The notes: generated from the sequence alone by a model not told the origin. DNA of 64,000 nt from Desulfosarcina sp. (GCA_014237405.1 JABZFO010000186.1:1-64000); one strand, 5' to 3'; shown: positions 1-10,112, counted from the stretch's first letter. A program made the numbers and translations.

Positions 1-1166
1 AAAACCATTCGTCCGGGTCCACCTGCTTCACCCCGCGAATGTAGCCCAATCCTGAAGCACCGCCGTCCGGCAGGTGGGCGTCGATGCGGTCGATCATCAG
101 CAGGGCTTTTCCGGGCAGGGCCAGTCTGTCGACAGACACAGACGTGTCGGCGGCCGCATCCGGCATGTGGGGTGGATCCATGGATAACGGGTGCGCCCCG
201 TCGGAACGGTCGGCCCAGGCAGCCATGGCCTTGACCATGGGATCCGCATGCCCCATGCCATTTTGCTGATTCAGCGCCTCGGCGGAGAAGAACCCGAAAT
301 AGGTGTCGCCGGTATAGATCGGTTCGCCGCCGGCCAGCACCTGGAAATCGAAATTTTCGATGATCATGTCCGCCGCCTCGCTCACCTTGGTTATGCGGCA
401 GCGCATGGTCAAGGTGCCGGTGTCGGGCGTCACCTGCCGGTGCAGGACAGCGCTGCCTCCAAGGTTGCGGAACTTCAGGTCCTGCTGGCTGCGCAGTGCG
501 GACCCGGCAAAGGCCGCCAGCCACCCGCAGGGCTGCAAGGCGATTTCCAGCAGCACGCAAAAAGGCATGACGCCGGAGCGGTCGGCGGCAAAATACCATT
601 CGTTTTCAGGGATGTCGTACTGGGCAGTCACCCACCCGTCGGCTGCCAGCACCCATGGTTCGGGCTCTGCGCGGGTCACTCGGTCCATGAAACAGTAGGG
701 CGGTCCCGGAAGCCGGGCAATTTTGCGGACTTCGTCGAAGATGCGGTAGGGCTCTCCAAAGGCCTCGGAAGGATTTCCAACGGCAAAGGAGAGGATGGAC
801 GCCCGGTCGTACAGGGGGGCAGCGGGTGGTGCCGGTTCATCAGCCACCGCCGGCCGGCTGCTTTGTTGACGCCAGAGGGCCTCGATCTCCTCCCGACCGA
901 TCCCGGTCATCTTCATGGACATATCCTTGAAAAAGACGATGGACCGGCCGTCGGCGAACATGTGGGCGTCGGCAATGGCGTAGGGTTCGGGGCCGTATCC
1001 GATTTCGCTGATCTGGATTTCGTAGTGCACGTGGCGGGTGGCCGGGGTGACCGGTCCGCGGCACTTGAGCCGGGCACTGTTGCCGATCACCGGTTCGTAG
1101 CACACGCCGCGCTTGTCCGTCACCCAGCCCATGCGCTGGAGAAAGACCCGCAGGGTGTGGGCGCAT
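1..1166 (-). CDS. pfaC: PfaC-like lipid synthase, C-terminal dehydratase part (partial, third frame)
   Basis: This is the continuation, in a different frame, of the giant lipid synthase to its right. The minus-strand frame is open from about 1166 to the window edge. It begins with CAHTLRVFLQRMGWV, the end of the first FabA-like dehydratase. It then has a linker and a second hot-dog dehydratase containing GVMPFCVLLEIALQPCGWLA and FRNLGGSA, typical of PfaC dehydratases. A further dehydratase-like start (KALLMIDRID) follows before the edge. The role would be dehydration of 3-hydroxyacyl-ACP during PUFA or other secondary-lipid synthesis. Seen: the frame and motifs. Known: these motifs belong to Pfa dehydratases. 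Inferred: it is one polypeptide with the two frames upstream, broken near 1165, where the segment carrying the first dehydratase active site appears to be missing. Confidence 0.8.
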
Positions 1167-1941
1167 CGGGGTTCAGTTCGAGGATGCGGTGGATCAGGCG
1201 CATGCGGCCATCGGGCAGATGCAGGGAGGCAGACAGTCCGATGCCGGCGAACCACTGGCCGAAACAGCCGGCCAGGTCGCCGCGGCGCAGGGCGTCCACT
1301 TGATCGTCCGAATAGGACTCCCTGGCCATGGGCACTGTTGGCTGCCAATTGTCCGGACACTTGCCGGGAACGGGCTTTCCCTCCTGTTCGGTGAGGATGA
1401 TACCGCCGGAGCTGTTGACCTCGTCCTCGGTGAAAAAACCTGCGCAGCCATCGCGCATGGTAATCAGATGTTCGTCGCCGATATAGCCCTCGAAGCGGAA
1501 AAAAAACATCCAGGTCTCTCCCTGGCGCACGAACCGGTCGATGGCGATCTCGTAGCGAATGGTCTCCCCGGGCCTGGGCAATCCCCGGTGGAAGGTGACC
1601 ACCGCGTCCAGCAGGCGGTAGGACCGCTCCCCCTTCACCTGGTGGTCGATACCCAGGTAGGCACTTAAAAACAGGTCCGCCTGACCGGCCTCCACGCTGA
1701 TGCACACCGGGGCGCGGTCACCGTCCAGGTACCAGGCTCCTGGCAGAACGTCGTGCTCGGTGACCACCTGGCCCGATCCCATGGAGAGCTTCTCCCCTTG
1801 CACGGAGACGATGCGGTCCACCAGCATCAACGGTTCGTCGGGCAGGCGAACCCGCACCCGGTAGGTGTCCACCACGTCGAAGGCCGGTCCCAGCATGCGG
1901 CCCACGCTGCCGATGGCGAACTGCATGCACATCTCGATCAT
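1120..1941 (-). CDS. pfaC: PfaC-like lipid synthase, first dehydratase domain (second frame)
   Basis: This 273-codon minus-strand frame starts MIEMCMQFAIGSVGRMLG and carries PLMLVDRI, TEHDVLPGAWYLDG and VEAGQADLFLSAYLG. These are hallmarks of the dehydratase region that follows the acyltransferase in Pfa-type lipid synthases. It overlaps the out-of-frame tail of the upstream frame by more than 200 bp, so the two are best read as one gene with a frameshift near 1940. The coding signal ends near 1165 with MRLIHRILELNPDA; the last residues before the TGA are out of frame. The family normally continues with a conserved stretch containing the catalytic dehydratase residues, which is absent here. 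A separate translationally coupled gene starting at the internal ATG is possible but less likely. Confidence 0.75.
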   Translation of the reverse strand: MIEMCMQFAIGSVGRMLGPAFDVVDTYRVRVRLPDEPLMLVDRIVSVQGEKLSMGSGQVVTEHDVLPGAWYLDGDRAPVCISVEAGQADLFLSAYLGIDHQVKGERSYRLLDAVVTFHRGLPRPGETIRYEIAIDRFVRQGETWMFFFRFEGYIGDEHLITMRDGCAGFFTEDEVNSSGGIILTEQEGKPVPGKCPDNWQPTVPMARESYSDDQVDALRRGDLAGCFGQWFAGIGLSASLHLPDGRMRLIHRILELNPDAPTPCGSFSSAWAG

Positions 1942-4900
1942 CCTTCACGCGGGCACCCAGCCCCAGCAGGCGGTTTTGCAGGTCGAAGGTTTCGGCAAAG
2001 GTCCGGGTCAGTTTCTGGGACAGGTCGAGGAACTGCTGGTGGGTGCTGGCCGTGGTTTCCATGTTCTGGCGGGCAGTTTCCAGTAATTGCGTCCAAGGGG
2101 CATAGGATGACCGGCCTTTTGCGGATAGCCATTGAGATTCCTGTGGTTGCATTTTTTCTGACGTGACAAACGGCGCTGCCGGCTTTTCAGGCGCAGGCGA
2201 CAATGGTTCAAGCGGTTTTTCCTTGGTCAACACCTCGGGCAGTGTGGGGCAGAGCATGTGACCGCCCACGGCAATTGATACGACCTTTCGCGCACTGACC
2301 GGCGCCGGCATAGTGGATGTTTCAAGGCCCGCATAAAGGGCGTTTAAATCCACGGACACCCGCTCGGCGGCAAGCCGGGCCAGGCATCGCAGAAGCGAAG
2401 CGATTTCGTCCTCGTTGCCGTGATTGGCGGCAACGGCCAGGTGGGGCTTATCATTTAAGATCTGATCGATCATGCGGGTGCACGACGCCCGGGGACCGGC
2501 CTCGATGAATACGCTTACCCCATCGGCGTATGCACGGTTAATCGTCCGGGTGAAGTCGAAGCCTTCAACCGCTTGTTTTACAATAGAATCGGCAGTTCGA
2601 TCCGTGGTTACATCGTAGGGGGCGGCCCAGCTGCAGCTGTACACATCAAGCCCCGGTTTCGCTGTCGTCGGAAAAACATGCAGATCCCGGTAGGCGTCGG
2701 CTACGGGGCGGGCCGTATCGCAGTGAACGGTCACCACGCCGTCCAGGACCACCGCCTGACAGCCCATGGCCGCGATGGCCTGGTCTACCGCCTGTTCCAA
2801 TCCGCCAATGACACATTCGTTGGGCGAATTGACAATGAGCAGCCGTACCCGGCGAATGTCCGAAATGATGTCTAGAACGCTTTTCGCCGGCCGGTTGACC
2901 ACCGCCACCCGCCAGGCCACGGGCGCACTGTCCGGAATCTGCCAGGCCTGACGAAGAGCCATACATGGGCCGGAAAGCTGTGTGGTGAACAGGTCGGTGG
3001 CTTGCATCCGCGCTAACATGTCGCCCCGGTCCGACCATACCCCCTGGGCGAACAGGGCAGCGGATTCACCGAGGCTGTAGCCTATGATTGCATCGGCACG
3101 GATGGAAAACCGGTTGAGGAGGCGGGTCATGAGATCACCGAAGACCACCTGCCCGAAAATCATGTTCAACGGATCAACCTTGAGGCGGGAAATGGCATCA
3201 TCTTCCCATCCGGGTAGCCATGCCTCTCGCCAGGGCATCAGGTTCCAGGGGCGGCACTGGGTCTTCAATTGCGCGGTATCCCGGTCCATCTGCGCCATAA
3301 CCCCGGGAAAACGAAGGGCCAGGTCGCGCCCCATGCCCAGATAATGGTTGCCCGAGCCCGGGTAGACCATGGCAATCCGCGCGTCGGGCCCGATGGGGTG
3401 ACTGCGGTAACATACCTGCTTGGAAAGCGGATCGGATCCACCGGATTCGATGGCTTGTCGGGCTTCGTTCAGAACCGGACCGGAATTGTGACCCGGTTTC
3501 AGGATCAGGGCGACGGCCAGCCGATGGTTGGGTCGCGCCGGGTGGGTTTTCATCCATTGGCCGGCGGCCGATTCAACCGGGACCTGACCGAGGGTGTTCT
3601 TTAAAACGTCATCCAGCGTCGAGAGGCCTTCAATCAGCTGTGGTTGCGTGTCTCCGGTGACCACGAAAAGACCGGAACGGGCATCGAAGTTGTGCGCCGG
3701 ATATGCGGTTTCGATCCGAGACGGGTCGTTTTCATTTTCCTGAAGCAGCACATGGCTGCAGGTGCCGTCCATGGTGATCGATGCGCAGCAGGCGGTTCGT
3801 GGACCGCGTTCACGGTCCCGATACCAGTGCTGGGCCCGATCCGGCATGTGAAACAAATCCGGCCCATCCGATGGATCAGGTTGCCGCGTATACCCGGCAA
3901 GGGGCGGCAGGATGCGATGATGCAGGCACAGAGCGGTTTTGGCCAGGGATGCCAGGCTGTCGGCAGCACCTGTATACCCGGTGACGGGCTTGGTGGATCC
4001 CAGGGCAATGGCCTTTGACGGATCGGCCTGACCGTGCTCGGAAAAAAAGCCAGCCAGGGCGGTAAGCTCCATGCGGTCCCGGACCGACACACCGGCACCG
4101 TGGGCTTCCACATAAGACACCGAACCGGCAGAGACATCGGTCTGGCTGAAGCATTGGGACAGTGAGCGGCAGTAGGTCGATTCGCCGACACCGCTGTTTG
4201 CCGGATCATCGCCGCCGGCGCTGCCGATGCCGCGGATGACGGCATAGATCCGGTCCCCGTCGATCCGGGCCTGCGCCAGCGTTTTGAGCAGCAGTGCCAC
4301 GGCTCCATCGCCGGGAAGGGTGCCGTCGGCCGAGGCATCGAAGGGACGGACCGCATTGGTTCGGGAAAGGGGCATAAACCGGTCCATGCGAACCACGCTA
4401 CGCCCTTCGCCGGCAAGGTCCACCGCACCCACCAGCATGGCATCGACTGCGTTCTGTTGCAGCAGGTCCACGGCAACCTGAAGCGCCTTGATCCCCGAGT
4501 CGGCATCGGCAGCGACCACGAAACTGGGGCCGCCGAAGCGAAATTCCCGGGCCATGCGACTGGCGACGATACCTCCCAGGGCCCCCATGACCCGCGGAGG
4601 GGTAAGGGGCGGGCCACACTGGTCCCGCAGGTTTTCCAGCCATTGATCCATGGTCCTGTCGTCCAGTTTCAGGCCATGCAGCGCATTCCAGCGCTTCACC
4701 GCTGTGAAAAGCTGCCAGCGCAGATGAAAGTTGGTGGCCTCGAAATCGAATCCGATGCCAAACACCACCCCCATGCGCTCACGAGGCTCACGCAGCGACA
4801 GGCCGGCATCGGTCAGGGCGCCGGCACCCACTTTGAGGGCCAGCAGCTGCTGGGGCAGGATGTCGTTGATTTCGTTGGGTGGGATCTGAAATTCGCCGAT

Positions 4901-6358
4901 GCCGACTGGAAGGCTGTCGATAAAGGCCCCTTTGGGGTTGAAGCCATCCAGGGCACCGATAAACGTTGCGTCTGCCCCTTTCCAGCGGCCATGGGGCCGA
5001 TCAGCGATGGCGCTGTGAGCTTGGAATATCGCTTTTTCGAATGATTTCAAATGACTCAGCGATCCCAGTGTTACATCCATGCCCACGATGGCCACCAGGG
5101 CGGGGGGCTCATCCGAAGGTCGTTCATAGACGGATATTTGTTCGGAATCGACGGATTGGGCCGAGAATGACGGCATCCGCCATTCTTCGAAAAGGATATG
5201 GGCATTAATGCCACCGAATCCGAAGGCGCTGACCGCTGCCCGCCTCGGGCTATTGGAAGCGCGGACTTTCCAGGGCATTGCCGTTGTTTGCACGTTGAAA
5301 GGACTGCCCTTCAGCGGGCTGCTTTGGGGAGCCTGCTCAAAATTGATGGAGGGCGGCAGGGTTTGATGCTTCATGGCCAGCAGGGTTTTGATCATGCCGG
5401 CCGCGCCGGCAGCGGTCAACAGGTGGCCGATCATGGATTTAACGGAGCCGATGGCACAGACACCCGCGGTTGCGCATACGCCCTCCCAGAGTTGAATCAG
5501 GCTCTCGATTTCGGTGGTGTCGCCGGCGCGAGTACCGGTGCCGTGGCATTCGATGTGGTCTACATCAGCGGGTTGCCAGCCGGCCGACCGGTAAGCCTGT
5601 TGCATGGCGCGGACCTGGCCGCGGCTTTCCGGGGCCAAAAGATTTCCGCGCATGTCATTGGATAGCCCGATGCCGTGGATCACGCCGTGGATGGTATCAC
5701 CGTGTTCGAGGGCATCGGACAGGCGTTTCAACACCAGAATGCCCACCCCTTCGCCCACCACCAGGCCGTCTGCCTGCCGGTCAAAGGGAGCGCAACGGCC
5801 CGATGGTGACAGGGCCTGGAGCTGGCTGAAGCCGGTCTGGGTATAGAGGCATTCGGGTCGTGACACCCCGCCGGTCACGACCATGTCCGCCCGGTTTGCA
5901 GTCAGCGCATCGCAGGCCAGTTTTACTGCGTAGATGGAGGAAGCGCAGGCCGCATCCAGGGTGAAGCCGTCACCGCCAAATCCCATTTCAGCGGCCAGAA
6001 GCGCCGCCGGCAGACCGTCCACCCGGCTGGCCAGAGCCTGGGCCTGTGTCACAGGTATCGGAGACGTTGAACTATGGGGAAACAGGCGATTTTCAATGGC
6101 CTTGCCCAGGGTTTGCCGGGAAAAGGCGGAGGCGCTGTCCGTGGGCAGGGCAATGGCTGCCAGAATGGTGTGGACGCGGCGCTGGTCAACCGGAGCGGTG
6201 ATGCAACCGTTGACGGCCCGTTTCCCGGCAATGAGCGTCAGCTGGTGGACCGGGTCCAGATGGCGGGTCAGATCCGGATCCAGAGAAAAGTCATCGGGAT
6301 CGAAGGTGAAATCATTGATCAGGCAGGCGTACCGAGAGTAGGGGCGATCCGGCACCAA
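1718..6358 (-). CDS. pfaC: PfaC-like lipid synthase: KS - chain-length-factor KS - AT
   Basis: A 1546-codon frame with three large domains. The first is a ketosynthase with active-site Cys in DAACASSIYAVKL (about residue 138), then HGTGTRAGD and SMIGHLLTAAGAAG. The second is a KS-like domain whose Cys is replaced (VVAADADSGIKAL, about residues 625-640), as in chain-length factors. The third is an acyltransferase with PGSGNHYLGMG and GYSLGESAALFAQG. This is the KS-CLF-AT arrangement of polyunsaturated-fatty-acid and secondary-lipid synthases. The last ~75 residues, downstream of about 1941, are out of frame; the dehydratase resumes in another frame. The listed start is a TTG. The real start is probably the ATG at 6434, which opens MNRDPLIAVVGM, a typical KS N-terminus, in a different frame, so a third break lies near 6370-6410. 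The exact lipid product cannot be read from sequence. Confidence 0.88.
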   Translation of the reverse strand: MVPDRPYSRYACLINDFTFDPDDFSLDPDLTRHLDPVHQLTLIAGKRAVNGCITAPVDQRRVHTILAAIALPTDSASAFSRQTLGKAIENRLFPHSSTSPIPVTQAQALASRVDGLPAALLAAEMGFGGDGFTLDAACASSIYAVKLACDALTANRADMVVTGGVSRPECLYTQTGFSQLQALSPSGRCAPFDRQADGLVVGEGVGILVLKRLSDALEHGDTIHGVIHGIGLSNDMRGNLLAPESRGQVRAMQQAYRSAGWQPADVDHIECHGTGTRAGDTTEIESLIQLWEGVCATAGVCAIGSVKSMIGHLLTAAGAAGMIKTLLAMKHQTLPPSINFEQAPQSSPLKGSPFNVQTTAMPWKVRASNSPRRAAVSAFGFGGINAHILFEEWRMPSFSAQSVDSEQISVYERPSDEPPALVAIVGMDVTLGSLSHLKSFEKAIFQAHSAIADRPHGRWKGADATFIGALDGFNPKGAFIDSLPVGIGEFQIPPNEINDILPQQLLALKVGAGALTDAGLSLREPRERMGVVFGIGFDFEATNFHLRWQLFTAVKRWNALHGLKLDDRTMDQWLENLRDQCGPPLTPPRVMGALGGIVASRMAREFRFGGPSFVVAADADSGIKALQVAVDLLQQNAVDAMLVGAVDLAGEGRSVVRMDRFMPLSRTNAVRPFDASADGTLPGDGAVALLLKTLAQARIDGDRIYAVIRGIGSAGGDDPANSGVGESTYCRSLSQCFSQTDVSAGSVSYVEAHGAGVSVRDRMELTALAGFFSEHGQADPSKAIALGSTKPVTGYTGAADSLASLAKTALCLHHRILPPLAGYTRQPDPSDGPDLFHMPDRAQHWYRDRERGPRTACCASITMDGTCSHVLLQENENDPSRIETAYPAHNFDARSGLFVVTGDTQPQLIEGLSTLDDVLKNTLGQVPVESAAGQWMKTHPARPNHRLAVALILKPGHNSGPVLNEARQAIESGGSDPLSKQVCYRSHPIGPDARIAMVYPGSGNHYLGMGRDLALRFPGVMAQMDRDTAQLKTQCRPWNLMPWREAWLPGWEDDAISRLKVDPLNMIFGQVVFGDLMTRLLNRFSIRADAIIGYSLGESAALFAQGVWSDRGDMLARMQATDLFTTQLSGPCMALRQAWQIPDSAPVAWRVAVVNRPAKSVLDIISDIRRVRLLIVNSPNECVIGGLEQAVDQAIAAMGCQAVVLDGVVTVHCDTARPVADAYRDLHVFPTTAKPGLDVYSCSWAAPYDVTTDRTADSIVKQAVEGFDFTRTINRAYADGVSVFIEAGPRASCTRMIDQILNDKPHLAVAANHGNEDEIASLLRCLARLAAERVSVDLNALYAGLETSTMPAPVSARKVVSIAVGGHMLCPTLPEVLTKEKPLEPLSPAPEKPAAPFVTSEKMQPQESQWLSAKGRSSYAPWTQLLETARQNMETTASTHQQFLDLSQKLTRTFAETFDLQNRLLGLGARVKDDRDVHAVRHRQRGPHAGTGLRRGGHLPGAGSPARRTVDAGGPHRLRARGEALHGIGPGGHRARRSARSLVPGR

Positions 6359-6434
6359 GGTGGTGCTTAACCGATCCTGCCATGGAGCGATCCATCGGCA
6401 TCCCGACGACGGCGATAAGGGGGTCTCTATTCAT

Positions 6435-6701
6435 ATCAGGAAAATTCGCGATTTTTCAAAAGGGCCTGAGGTGGGCCGCGGAAATATTAGCCTTGATGGT
6501 ATAGTTTTCAGTTGATTGTCAAAAGCACAAATACATACTCGCTTCATGGATATAACGCAAGAATCAATAGACAACCATCACGGGTTTGGGATTTGCTTTG
6601 ACAGCGGTCAGAGTTGCCGATATTGTAACTCTATCGATAGCTCACATCGATCATGCGGCCAAATAGGATTTCTGGTAAAGCGACAAACAAGGAGGTGAAC
6701 C
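6435..6701. other. Divergent intergenic region
   Basis: This gap lies between the start of the lipid synthase (minus) and the universal stress protein gene (plus). It must hold the promoters of both. I see no convincing sigma-70 or sigma-54 promoter pair. The only clear signal is the very strong Shine-Dalgarno AAGGAGGTGAA at 6689-6699. A short open frame across it (6516-6698) has no protein-like features and ends inside that ribosome-binding site. Confidence 0.5.
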
Positions 6702-7607
6702 ATGAAAATCCATTTTCGGCGTATCCTCTGTGCCACGAACCTTTCTGATTTTTCCAATTCAGCCGTTATTCAAGCCATCGGCATGGCCAGGGAATTCGGA
6801 TCGACACTTTTCATCTGCCATGTGGTCGATCTGCCCATGGTCACCATGCACGGGGCGGCCTTTGTTTACCCGGAGGATCAGATCGAGGAGATGAAAACCA
6901 GCGCCATGGATCAGATCAAAGGGTTGGTGACGGACAGCGCACTGAATTGGGAACCCGTGGTGGAAACCGGTCCCGTCTCCAGCACACTGTGCCGTCTGGC
7001 CGTTGAAAAACAGGCGGACCTGGCCATCGTATCCACCCATGGCCGCACCGGGCTCAGGCGACTGTTCCTCGGCTCGGTCACCGAAAGGCTGCTGCGAACC
7101 ATCGCCTGTCCGCTGATGGTGGTCACTCCGCCCGAAAAAGCGGGGAGGGTGGAAAAGCAGTTTAAAGGATTCGGCTTCAAACAGATTATGGTGGGATGCG
7201 ATTTTTCAGCAGATTCAGGACGGGCGGTGGAATACGGGTTCAGCCTGGCCCAGGAGTTCGAAGCCGCCATCCACCTGGTACACGTGGTGGAGTCTTTTGT
7301 CTACCAGGACACCATGCTGCCGGAAGCCGCGAAAACAGAGGCGCTTACCGAGATGACGACGGGTTGCCGAGAGCGCCTGGAGGCTCTGGTACCGGCGGAC
7401 GCCAACAACTGGTGCAAAGTTCAGATCGCCTGCGAGGCCGGTAAACCTTTTCAGGCACTAAAAAGGTACGCCGAGACCCACCAGGTGGACCTTATCGTAC
7501 TTGGCGTGCGGGGCCATTCCCTGGTGGAGACCATGTTCTTGGGCTCCACGACCGACCGGGTGATCCGGGGGGTAGCCAGCCCGGTGCTTTCCGTCTGTCC
7601 GCCCTAG
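6702..7607 (+). CDS. Tandem universal stress protein (two UspA domains)
   Basis: A 301-residue protein made of two UspA domains of about 145 residues each. Both halves keep the ATP-binding Gly-rich signature: STHGRTGLRRLFLGS in domain 1 and GVRGHSLVETMFLGS in domain 2. The protein is expected to be cytoplasmic and nucleotide-binding, acting in stress or energy-limitation responses. The start is well supported by a near-perfect Shine-Dalgarno (AAGGAGGTGAA) a few bases upstream of the ATG. It is monocistronic: the lipid synthase lies divergently on the left and an MFS gene convergently on the right, with 78 bp between the stops. The strong ribosome-binding site suggests high expression. Confidence 0.93.
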   Translation: MKIHFRRILCATNLSDFSNSAVIQAIGMAREFGSTLFICHVVDLPMVTMHGAAFVYPEDQIEEMKTSAMDQIKGLVTDSALNWEPVVETGPVSSTLCRLAVEKQADLAIVSTHGRTGLRRLFLGSVTERLLRTIACPLMVVTPPEKAGRVEKQFKGFGFKQIMVGCDFSADSGRAVEYGFSLAQEFEAAIHLVHVVESFVYQDTMLPEAAKTEALTEMTTGCRERLEALVPADANNWCKVQIACEAGKPFQALKRYAETHQVDLIVLGVRGHSLVETMFLGSTTDRVIRGVASPVLSVCPP

Positions 7608-7685
7608 CCATGTCCGATTGCAAACGGCTTGTTTTCTGGATCTGTGTTGCCGAAACCGCATCAACGCGTCAGCCGCACGCCTGGT

Positions 7686-8885
7686 TTAGCGATCCCTGTT
7701 CCTCTCGTCTGCGGGCAATTTCATGACAAAGAACAGGCCCATGAATCCAACCAGTGCAAAAATGACATAGGTGTTCTTCAACCCGATCAGATCCCCTGCC
7801 ATGCCGACGATTACCACCACTGCCGACCGTGACAGAAATGAAATCATCATGAACAGTCCGTTGGCGGCAGAGGGGCTCTTTTCGGCGTTTTCCTGCACCA
7901 GCGCCAGCATCACCGGCGTGGTGGACAGCAGGGTGAAACCGGTGAGGGCCAGCAGGGCGTAAGCCGCCCAGCCATCCACCCAGACAAACGCCAACAGGGA
8001 TACCGGTGCACCCAGAAGCGACAGGGTCAGCATCCGTCGGCGTCCAAAACGGTCGCTCAGGGTGCCGGCTACCATGACTCCCGCGACACCGGCGGTTTCA
8101 AAGATGGTCAGCCCGGCCCCTGCCAGCCACAGGTTCCCCGTGTTCATGGCGATAAAGGTGGGCAGAAACACAGCCATACAGCCGTGCATGAAGCCCCTGG
8201 CCACCAGGATACCGGTAATGGGCATCAGGATATGGCGCATGCCGCGCCACGTCTGAAGCAGCGGAACCGGCGCCGTGCCTGTTTTGGTCACCGGAAAATC
8301 TCGGGTGGTAACGAAAAGCAGGGCGGAACAGACGAAACTTACCACCATTACCGGATAAAAACCGTCAAGCCCCATCAGGGCAACGATGCCCACCGCCACC
8401 ATCGGCCCGACCGCACGGGCCGCTTCCCCACCGACCATGAAAAAAGACATGCCCATGCCTTTTCGTTGACCGGACATGCGGGCCACCACCACCGGTGCCG
8501 GCACATGAAACACGGACACGCTGATGCCGGCAAACAGCATCAGGATCAGCAGCATGCCATAGGTGGGCGCCATACCGATCAGGCTCATGGGGACGGCGGT
8601 GAGCGCCGGCGCCAGAATGAGAAACCAGCGCACGCTGATTCGGTCTGCCAGGGATCCGATCCACGGGTTGATCAACGCGGGAAGCTGCATCACCGTGGAA
8701 AGCAGGCCGGCTTGAGTCAGGGTCATGGAGAGCTTTTCGATGAGTAGCGGCAGCAGTGGTGCCAGAAAGCTGGAATAGACGTCGTGGATGAAATGGCCGA
8801 GGGAAACGGCGATAACGCCCGGCAGGTTGAACCGGTCGGGCGGCAAAGGTGTCCTGGTTGTCGTAGATTCAGCGCTTCTTTGCAT
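7686..8885 (-). CDS. Major facilitator superfamily transporter (FSR-like)
   Basis: A 399-residue, very hydrophobic protein with about 12 predicted transmembrane segments. The N-terminal region GHFIHDVYSSFLAPLLPLL resembles the fosmidomycin-resistance (FSR) type of MFS drug/metabolite exporter. The loop motif GTLSDRFGRRRM is the classical MFS cytoplasmic signature. The protein acts in the inner membrane; its substrate cannot be predicted. It is transcribed towards the universal stress protein gene and appears to be a single-gene unit. Confidence 0.88.
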   Translation of the reverse strand: MQRSAESTTTRTPLPPDRFNLPGVIAVSLGHFIHDVYSSFLAPLLPLLIEKLSMTLTQAGLLSTVMQLPALINPWIGSLADRISVRWFLILAPALTAVPMSLIGMAPTYGMLLILMLFAGISVSVFHVPAPVVVARMSGQRKGMGMSFFMVGGEAARAVGPMVAVGIVALMGLDGFYPVMVVSFVCSALLFVTTRDFPVTKTGTAPVPLLQTWRGMRHILMPITGILVARGFMHGCMAVFLPTFIAMNTGNLWLAGAGLTIFETAGVAGVMVAGTLSDRFGRRRMLTLSLLGAPVSLLAFVWVDGWAAYALLALTGFTLLSTTPVMLALVQENAEKSPSAANGLFMMISFLSRSAVVVIVGMAGDLIGLKNTYVIFALVGFMGLFFVMKLPADERNRDR

Positions 8886-9113
8886 GATGGCCCGCTGTTG
8901 TCACGAAAGATTGATGGCTTCGTAAAATTGTTTTTTTACCACAGAGACCACCGAAGATACAGGAATAGCATTGATCAAGAGATCGTTACCGCTGTGCTTG
9001 CTGTGTGCGTTCTGGTGAATTCAGGCTTCTGCAATTCCGTCATGGTTGTCTTTCTCAGGAAAACGGTTATCTTCGATGTTACAACCGCATGGTGTAGATG
9101 AGGACGCAGCCTT

Positions 9114-10112
9114 ATGTATCTTGCCCGATTGCCAGATAAAAAAAACGGCCGCCGGTACATGATCCGGCAATCCTATGCAGATGGCGTCTGCTATCGGAGC
9201 CGGGACTTGTTTGATCTGGGTGATGACCCGTCGCGTTTTATCGTATATCCCGGCGGAAACAGTTTTTACATCGATACGGCGGTGGAAGACGCCATTGCCG
9301 ATAAAGGGGTCCCTGTTTCACAGGACGATTTGGAGCCGATTTTCATGCCTTTCTTAGATCCGCGCATCCGGCGGGTGATTGATGGGTTTGATCGAAAATC
9401 GCGCTCCAGCCCGCCTTCCGATACGTGTACCCCGGCTGATTCCATTAATCTGTTTGACCGGTGCCGTCTGCATTATCTCAAATTGGGACGGGTTGATCAC
9501 AGGGATATGGGATGCACGCCGGATCGGTTCTATTCAACCCTTCAGGACAAATCCAGGGATGAGATCGAATACGATTTTATTGCAGCAGAACGATGCCTCA
9601 AGCCTGCGGAACTGGCCCACTACACGTACCAGATTTTCGACCTGCAACGATACTTCAGCGAACATTATGCGCGCAACCATCCCGAAGGTCTCGATCAGGA
9701 CCGCATGGACCGGTTTTTCGTGAAGGCCCTGTGTCAACTCAACCGGAATGAAACCTTCTGGATTGGCAGTGATAAGGAGCCCGGCCTGCGACAGCATCTG
9801 GTGCGCTACGCGATCATGTATTTTGACAGTTGCTTTCCCGCTCGCGATCCGTTCCGGGATTTTCTTCAGGATTTCATGAACCGCCACCGGATCCACCGGC
9901 CGCCGGAAAGTGTTCAAATCAGCCTGGCTGAATCCGCACGGTTATTTGGCGTGACTGTGGATGCGCTGAAAAAAATGGATTGCCGGGCGTTGACGCGACT
10001 ATACCGTAATCTGGCCCTGAGGCATCACCCGGACAAAGGCGGTGAACAGGAGACCTTTGTCAGACTCACCGCGGCTTATCATAAATTGTTGAAACGTAAA
10101 TCCAGGAATTGA
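9114..10112 (+). CDS. J-domain protein with C-terminal DnaJ domain
   Basis: A 332-residue protein whose last ~60 residues form a J domain with the essential HPD tripeptide (LRHHPDKGG, about residues 303-311). This would stimulate the ATPase of an Hsp70 partner. The first ~260 residues are unrecognised, hydrophilic and mostly helical in composition, with no membrane segment or zinc-finger cysteines. It is therefore not a canonical DnaJ, which has its J domain at the N-terminus followed by G/F and CxxCxGxG regions. An atypical Hsp70 gene lies 6 kb downstream, but nothing in the sequence links the two. A strong stem-loop terminator follows its stop. Confidence 0.85.
   Translation: MYLARLPDKKNGRRYMIRQSYADGVCYRSRDLFDLGDDPSRFIVYPGGNSFYIDTAVEDAIADKGVPVSQDDLEPIFMPFLDPRIRRVIDGFDRKSRSSPPSDTCTPADSINLFDRCRLHYLKLGRVDHRDMGCTPDRFYSTLQDKSRDEIEYDFIAAERCLKPAELAHYTYQIFDLQRYFSEHYARNHPEGLDQDRMDRFFVKALCQLNRNETFWIGSDKEPGLRQHLVRYAIMYFDSCFPARDPFRDFLQDFMNRHRIHRPPESVQISLAESARLFGVTVDALKKMDCRALTRLYRNLALRHHPDKGGEQETFVRLTAAYHKLLKRKSRN

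Noticed and set aside
191-1303. A long 370-codon plus-strand frame over the lipid synthase
   Set aside because: It is antisense to strongly recognisable dehydratase sequence on the minus strand and has no protein-like motifs; high GC makes long antisense frames common.
6516-6698. A 60-codon frame before the universal stress protein gene
   Set aside because: It has no domain or ribosome-binding site, and it ends within the strong Shine-Dalgarno of the next gene.
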